Source of the DNA: Puccinellia tenuiflora | Taxonomy: Eukaryota; Streptophyta; Magnoliopsida; Poales; Poaceae | Direction of reading: 5' to 3' | NCBI GenBank assembly: GCA_012064385.1 | Contig: QRDG01000525.1 | Location: forward strand, 124,001 to 188,000 | DNA length: 64,000 nucleotides | Part shown: piece by piece, positions 58,021 through 64,000 of the stretch | How positions within the stretch are numbered: position 1 is the first letter of the stretch | How the letters are laid out: the number at the start of each line of letters is the position of its first letter | Notes under the pieces: generated by a model | What the model saw: the letters and a program-made list of their open reading frames with translations, nothing else | What the model was told of the DNA's origin: nothing | Databases searched by the model: none | Made by a program: the position numbers and the translations under genes

Positions 58021-58572
58021 AAGCGGCAAAACAGATGGATACTGGTAGGAATGCTACCCAAACTCTAAGAATACTAACATGTCAAAAAAAAATCCTCTAT
58101 TGCCTAGTTTTGGTGTTCTCCTTAACAATACCATAATTGCAGAATTTATTAACAAAATATATAGAAAAGATCCATCATCTGGTGGATCGAGCATGACACG
58201 CGAGACCTCTATAGCTGCCTCATGCTAGGGATCAGAAAGATGTGTCGCCGTCGTTGCCATTGAGATTTAGGAACCAATGAGATCCACCATTACCGTGAAT
58301 CGAAGATCAAGAGCCTCCATTGTAGACCATCGCCGCCACGGCCTATGGCCACTTACCCATCAGCAAACCCCATTAATATCTGGTGTTAGGGGATTTATAG
58401 CGCGAAGTTTATTCACGAAGCTCACCATAAGAATGCCGTCATGTAATAGAGCTCTTTCGTAGACATCGCTATGATATTTTGGCATTCCCTTATCTGTACT
58501 TAACTGATGAAGTTGCGCTCAAAGCCACAGGTACTTGGTTGCATTGATGAAATGGAAACAGGCAGCATTGCC
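58021..58572. other. Intergenic, nothing recognised
   Basis: Possible further CACTA remains; no coherent frame or element ends. Confidence 0.35.
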
Positions 58573-58729
58573 CAGTGGCGGAGCTGATGTACAAGCATTG
58601 GGTTCACATGAACCCAATAAAATATTGAATATCTTTCACTAATCTAATATTTTTCATTGTTTATTATATAAAAATACACTATAAACCAGAGACTGAACCC
58701 AATGAATTTGTGCACTAGCTTCGCCACTG
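58573..58729. mobile_element. hAT-type MITE (157 bp)
   Basis: Ends CAGTGGCGGAGCT and inverse of CAGTGGCGAAGCT, with 8-bp flanks GCATTGCC (58565-58572) and CCATTGCC (58730-58737), seven of eight matching. AT-rich interior, no coding capacity. Confidence 0.85.
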
Positions 58730-59999
58730 CCATTGCCCCTATTTTTCTTGAAAAACAATTTTGCTAGATACTAGGACGACTAGGTCGAGCTAAAGGGTAA
58801 ACCCATGAAGGTGCAGGTAAGGTAGGCAGACATCACAACAAGGTGGGGTCGATCAGGATCTGGTGGAAGGAAAAAAAAAAGAGAGTTCGTACTTCTTATT
58901 AGTGCACGTAGGACCAATTAACAAACAAAGTACCAAGCCCCGTTCTTCTGTTAGCTATAGTTGGAGTCACATCCTTGACTATATATGTGTCTCATGCATG
59001 AATCTTTGAGTGAGTGCATGATTTTTTTTTTTTGAATCAAGTGAGTGCATGATTAGCTGCACTAACTACTAAGTAGCCCTCTTCTTCACTCCAAAGGATG
59101 GAAGACCATAGACGAAAGGTCCAATCGCTGAACTGAATCCCGTCCTGTGTGTGCTGGGATTAGAGAAAGGAAGAGAAAAACGTGTTCAGCGTGCCCACCT
59201 TTGGTTGATTTTTCAATCCGTAAGGATCTCTTTGATTCAAAGGAATTACATAGGTATTTTGGACGAGTCAAATCTTTAAACATTTTTTCTGCACTGGTTG
59301 TTTGATTCGTAGGATTAAATCCTATAAAATTTTCGTTTGGAATCCATTGCACTAGGTTTCATACTTTCATAGGATTTCTAACATCTACCTTTTCAGAATT
59401 CTTTGTTTTTCTATCTTGAAATCAAACAAACTTTGATGCATATGGATTCCTATAAGATTGAAAATGAAATGAACATGACATTACAATCTTGTATTTTTCC
59501 CATGTGCTTTTACAATCCTACGAATTAAAAAAAAAGCCTTAATTTTTCGAGCTAGACGTATGCTATGTTTTGCGTGCTTTGGGCTCTATGTACTATATCC
59601 TGCTATGCACAGAGACCGAAGGTGAGGATTTTATTGATTGTGTGCTATACCTCAAAAAAATACTCAGTATTCCAAAACAAAAGGGCTGTCCTTACAATAA
59701 AGCTACACGAGATATGATTACATGTTCGGTTGGTCGTTTGCATGCAGTCTTTCCTTTCACAGATGGGCCTGAAGACAGAATATAGCAACGTACGGCAGAA
59801 TGATAGTTTTATCAAGGATTGCGAGTTACCCAAAATCCGCTTGAACCTTTTTTCGAAAAATATATGTAAACCATCAGCTGAAGATATATTACACGCATAA
59901 TCATGTAGTATGATGGTATCGTAAAACGAGTTTTTTTTTAATATTTTTTTTATCAGAATTCGGAATATATCACGCGGAATTATTTTATTCCGAAAGTAG
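58730..59999. other. Intergenic with a MITE-like stretch at 59220-59560
   Basis: The 59220-59560 stretch has repeated CATAGGATT / AATCCTA wording in both orientations, common in grass miniature elements (compare 51735 and 52268). Element ends were not resolved. No gene. Confidence 0.45.
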
Positions 60000-60180
60000 C
60001 CCGCCGTCGGCCCACAGGCGGCCGAAACATTGCTTTCGGCTTGCCGGAAGCCGAAACATGGGTGTCGGCCGTTTGTTGGGCGAGCTGCATGCGCACTGAC
60101 ACGGCCACAGTGCGGGGCCCGCACTTTCGGCTGCCAGCGGGCCGAATCGATCCTTTCGGCCGGCAGTTTGCCGAAAATGA
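60000..60180. repeat. GCCGAAA/TTTCGGC repeat array upstream of the Mutator ORF
   Basis: At least six GCCGAAA or TTTCGGC motifs in both orientations within 180 bp, GC-rich in an AT-rich neighbourhood. It looks like subterminal sequence of a DNA transposon, probably the Mutator-like element whose ORF begins at 60667; no target duplication could be assigned. Confidence 0.5.
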
Positions 60181-60666
60181 GTGGATGACGACGCCGCGAC
60201 CGCTCCTTCCTTCTTCCTTCTTCCTCCTTTCTTCTTCCTTCTGCTCTCGTTTGTTCTCTCTTTCCCTTCAAAAAACAGTGCTGCCAACCTCAATTGATCC
60301 AAAAAAACTAGCCGATAAATTAGATATCTGACCCCACAAATCGAAAGAGGAGGTCAAGAGCATCCCGGATCTGTTAAATGGGATAGTTTTTGGAGGAGTT
60401 TTTGTTTCGGTGGTGGAGCAACGGTGAGCAACAATGGTGGGATGTGGTGGTGTTGGGCAGTAGCAGGAGCGGCGCAGTAATGGTGGTGATGCTCCGTTGA
60501 AGTACGACAACAGGGACGACGGATTTTGCACGCATCAAGCGTAAACCCTAATCTTGTAGTTATTTTACGTTTAGTGTGTATATAAGATTTATTAGGTGGA
60601 GGTCCTGTTAAGATTTATCAGCTATTTAGTATTTGATTATGCAATATATTTGTTTAGGTGGACGAC

Positions 60667-63438
60667 ATGTCCGAAGTGGTTAGTATTGTCGTTTACTATG
60701 GTTATGGTACTGTCCGCACAAATGAGTCCGGGGTTGATCTGAGTGAATTTGCAAATGTGGAGATTCCGTTGACGGAGCCTGATAAAGCGAGAATAAGCGC
60801 GGTTCAGCACTATTTGACGATGAATTTTGGCTTTGATCCTAATTTGTGGACTATTAGGATTCAGTCGTTATGGTCAAAATCTCATACAAATATTTGTTGG
60901 GAGTTGATACCGCTAGATCGGACACAGGCCTGGGTGAATTGGCTAGCATCATGCAAACGCCGAGGTACGAAACCTATCGTCCTCGTGTTGTTTGTGCCTA
61001 AGCAGAACAATTTGGCACAAGGTGGCGTTGGTTATGAAGCTGGACAAAATAGTCAGGCAACTAGGTCAGAACCTGTTGATCCGTCTGAATTTATGTCTCA
61101 AAGTGTAGAGAGTGGTCAGTCGGCAGGAGCTCCCGAAAGCGGTGAGGGTCCTGAAAGTGGTGAGGCTGACGGGGATGAGCATTGGGATGAGGATGAGGAG
61201 GCAGGCGTAGGAAGTATGCAACAAGAGATGGAGAACGAAGATGAGGATGGATTGATGGCAGATCTTAATTCTGACGAAGAAGATAATGCAGAGGATGACG
61301 AAGATAATGATGAGGATGTGCCTATTCCTAATCCCTGGAATGAGGACATGTCGACCGTCATGACTGTGAATACTGGGCAGGAATCGGCATGGGAGTATCA
61401 CATGAATATTGTTGAAGTAGGTGCTCAGTATACCTCGAAGCAGCATCTAAGGGACGCCGTGACACAGTGGGCAATGTCCACACAAAAGATTTACCGAACT
61501 GATGTGTCAAGTCCGAAATATCTGACACTGAGTTGTGTTGAAATTGGTTGTCCTGGAAGGGTGCATGCACACGTTCCGAAGTATGACGTGAATTGACTCG
61601 TCTCGGACGTCGTGGCTCACACATGTATCAGAGAGAACATGTTGAAGAAACATCCAAACCTAGCTTCCACTCTCATTGCGCGTCTCTTATTCAGTGAGAT
61701 TGTGAAGACGAAAGATTTTCCAGCCAAAAATATCCAGAACACAGTAAAGGCTAGATGGTCCTATGATATTTCATACGGGAAGGCTTGGAGAGCTAAGCAG
61801 ACGGCATTAGAGGAGAGGTTTGGGACCTTTTTGGACTCGTATGACAACGTCGTCCGTCTTCTCCGCACATTGCAGCATAGAAATCCTGGTACTTATGTGG
61901 ACGTCCAGCACCGCTATATGGATACGGCTCCTAGATATAAGGTCTTGCATAGGGTATTTTTCGCATTCTCTATTTGCATCCAAGCTTTCAACCATTGTCG
62001 TCCGGTGCTTTGTGTGGATGGAACGTTTCTCACAGGAAAATACAAGGGGCAGATCCTTACCGCAATAGGTGTGGACGGGAACCATCAGATCATCCCAATT
62101 GCTATGGCCTTTGTTGAGGGTGAGAACTATGAGAGTTGGTTATGGTTCTTCAGGCAAATAAAAATAGCTATTGTGCAGGATCGGGCCAATGTTTGCATTC
62201 TTCATGACAGACATCCTGGTATGTTAAAGGCTATTAAGGCACTTCAACACCCTTCCATTGATGAAGCAATGCCATGGACTGAGTTGCAGAGCCGCTGGTG
62301 TATGCGCCACCTTGACGCTAATTTTTACTCACAGTTTAAGAGTAAGCGTCTGATGAACCTCTTTAAAAGACTTTGCAATCAGAACCAGCGGAGGAAGCAC
62401 CAATTTATATGGGAACGGCTGAATGAATTCATGAGGAAGCAAGTGAGGGAGAGGAAAGCCGCGAGGGCACAAGCTGTAGCTACACAGGTGGCCACAATGA
62501 TGGGAGAAGATGAAGAACCCGTAGGTTTGTGTGAACTTCCTGGAATTGACCCACCCGGAACAAAGAGGAAACAGGGAACAAGAATAAGGAATTTTGTAGA
62601 GTGGATATAGAAAGAGCCCCCTGTGAAGTGGTCTTTGCTGCACGATGTACATGGAGCTAGGTACGGCATCATGACAACCAACCTTGCTGAGATTTATAAT
62701 TTCGTCCTTAGAGGGAATAGAAGTCTGCCATTGACAGCGCTAGTGGAGGGGGTGCTGCATGGAACAATGACATATTTTAGAGAGAGGCGTCTAGAAGCCG
62801 TCAAGCATATTGAGGATTTTCCCAATACACCTTAGTGCAGGAAGATAAAGAGGTACATGGACAAGAAGATAGAAAAAGCACGGCTGCACTCAGTCGTGAG
62901 AATTGGTAATGAAAAAGCGAGGTTTGAAGTACGTTTACCGACTGGAAGATTTGGCGGAGCTAATGAGCTGCTAACCCAGGAGGTTAGGATTGCTAATGAA
63001 GAACATCCAACATGTGAGTGCACATGCAACAAACCAAGACTATACCATCTGCCTTGCTCACATGTGTTGGCTGTATGTGCTCAGATGAGACTGAACCCAC
63101 GGTGTTTCGTGTCACCATATTACAGGAAGGAGGAAGTGCTTCATACTTGGACGGGGGAGATGACTGGTTTTAGGGTTGTTGGTAACTTTAACAAGGTAAA
63201 CCCGGCAGAAAGGGAGTACGTTCCAGACCCTTCTCTAATGAGGGTAAGTAGAGGAAGACGCCAGTCGCGTCGCATCCGTAATAATATGGATGAGTCTGAA
63301 GCTGGTGGGTGTACTCGAATATGTTTGCTTTGCAATGAAAAAGGGCAAAAAGAAAAATATTGTCCCAAATATCCTGGACAAGGCAGCGGAGGACGTGGAC
63401 AAGGCAGCCGAGGACGTGGAGGAAGTCGAGGAGCGTAG
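60667..63438 (+). pseudogene. Mutator-like (MULE) MURA-type transposase with three in-frame stop codons
   Basis: One continuous frame of 923 codons, interrupted only by TGA 61594 (codon 310), TAG 62608 (codon 648) and TAG 62833 (codon 723); no frameshift. N-terminal region, then an acidic stretch, then the MuDR zinc-finger region (YLTLSCVEIGCPGRVHAHVP). The transposase core has VLCVDGTFLTGKYKGQILTA and CILHDRHPGMLKAI, with two DDE Asp candidates. Next is a SWIM zinc finger (CECTCNKPRLYHLPCSHVLA) and a C-terminal knuckle (CLLCNEKGQKEKYC) where the usual His is Gln. It ends in a Gly/Arg-rich tail with GSGGRGQGSRGRG. The acceptor-like TTTAG before 60658 suggests an upstream exon or UTR intron. 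Inactive as it stands. Confidence 0.92.
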
Positions 63439-63480
63439 TGATGTACGGCAATAAATATCGACTATGTATTATCGACTATG

Positions 63481-63834
63481 TTTTAATTTGTAATATATGT
63501 CGACTATGTTTTATTCTGTAAAACTAAATTTCAATTCGTAATATGTATGGACTATGTCATAATTTGTAAGACTATATTTTAATTCGTAATATGTATGGAC
63601 TATGTTTTAATTTGTAATATTTGTTAATTATGTTTTAATTTCTAATATGTATGGACTATGTTTTAATTTGTAATATGTGTCGACTATGTTTTATTTTGTA
63701 AAATTAAATTTCAATTCGTAATATGTATGGACTATGTCATAATTTGTAAGACTATATTTTAATTCGTAATAAGTATGGATTATGCTTTAATTTGTACTAT
63801 TTGTTGATTATGTTTTAATTTCTAATATGTACAG
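63481..63834. repeat. 180-bp tandem repeat, two copies, with about 30-bp subunits
   Basis: Positions 63481-63660 and 63661-63834 align with few changes. Each is made of subunits like AATATGTATGGACTATGTTT. It lies between the transposase ORF and the next ORF of the element. Confidence 0.85.
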
Positions 63835-64000
63835 ATGGCTGCATATCCATTGCTTAGTCAGGCGATCGATGCAAAACACCGTGCTAGGATATGAGAAAAA
63901 GGTGGGCAACCAATGTGTATTACGTACACGCACACCAGCGACTAACTGGATGATACACCCTCAATGAATTGATAGGTACGTATCGTCAATATATTTGTAA
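63835..64000 (+). pseudogene. Plant-mobile-domain (MAIN/PP7-long-form-like) ORF start, degenerate and cut by window edge
   Basis: ATG 63835 gives MAAYPLLSQAIDAKHRARI then TGA; after a frame change the sense continues as RTRTPATNWMIHPQ, another stop, and IDRYV. This wording recalls the N-terminus of plant mobile domain proteins (MAIN-like and serine/threonine phosphatase 7 long form homologues), which are often carried by Mutator-like elements. AG precedes the ATG, so it may be an exon start. Call from memory, partial sequence. Confidence 0.5.

Overview
This is a plant nuclear window, very probably from a large grass genome of the Triticeae (wheat, Aegilops or barley type). The evidence is GC-rich single-exon grass PPR genes and a GC-rich BAHD gene, nested gypsy, copia, CACTA, Mutator, hAT and LINE elements, a BARE1/Angela-like LTR start, and Stowaway and CACTA miniature elements. 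No organelle, bacterial, viral or CRISPR features were seen.

Host genes. The left 19 kb is a gene island: the 3' end of an LRR receptor kinase (3-688, +), a six-exon chloroplast glutathione peroxidase (4283-9216, -), a DYW-type PPR protein resembling At4g30700/MEF29 (12394-14766, +), a convergent E-type PPR protein resembling At2g03380 (16324-18270, -), and a frameshifted, truncated gene of unknown function (18686-19132, +). One more host gene, a BAHD acyltransferase, lies at 55320-56612 (+). From memory, the GPX, PPR, LRR-kinase and BAHD neighbourhood resembles rice chromosome 6S, which would place the window on a Triticeae group-7 chromosome; this is inference.

Transposon blocks. (1) 19.1-34.6 kb is a nest of LTR retrotransposons: a plus-strand element with a tRNA-Asp-type primer site and gag; a minus-strand gag-protease element interrupted by a second element with a 4.2-kb LTR; a CACTA miniature element and a hAT element inserted in these; and an inverted pair of related LTR pieces at 32.1-34.6 kb. 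(2) A hAT-like element with an 8-bp target duplication lies at 35.2-36.0 kb. (3) 37673-51241 is one 13.6-kb CACTA element with matching ends and a GAT target duplication. It carries a coiled-coil/membrane accessory ORF, a TNP2-type transposase broken by three frameshifts, an unknown ORF, and a multi-exon second ORF with a Ulp1-like protease end. Between transposase and second ORF sits a block of foldbacks. (4) 57-64 kb has CACTA relics, a hAT miniature element and a Mutator transposase ORF with three in-frame stops, followed by the start of a plant-mobile-domain-like ORF cut by the window edge.

Most interesting signal. Inside the CACTA element are two miRNA-precursor-like hairpins (43807-43906 and 44769-44868) in opposite orientation with identical 31-nt loops. 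Between the copies four of five differences form two perfectly compensated base-pair swaps in the stem, as expected if the RNA fold matters. This recalls rice miR820, a CACTA-encoded miRNA. All splice sites and family calls were read by eye; no database search was possible.
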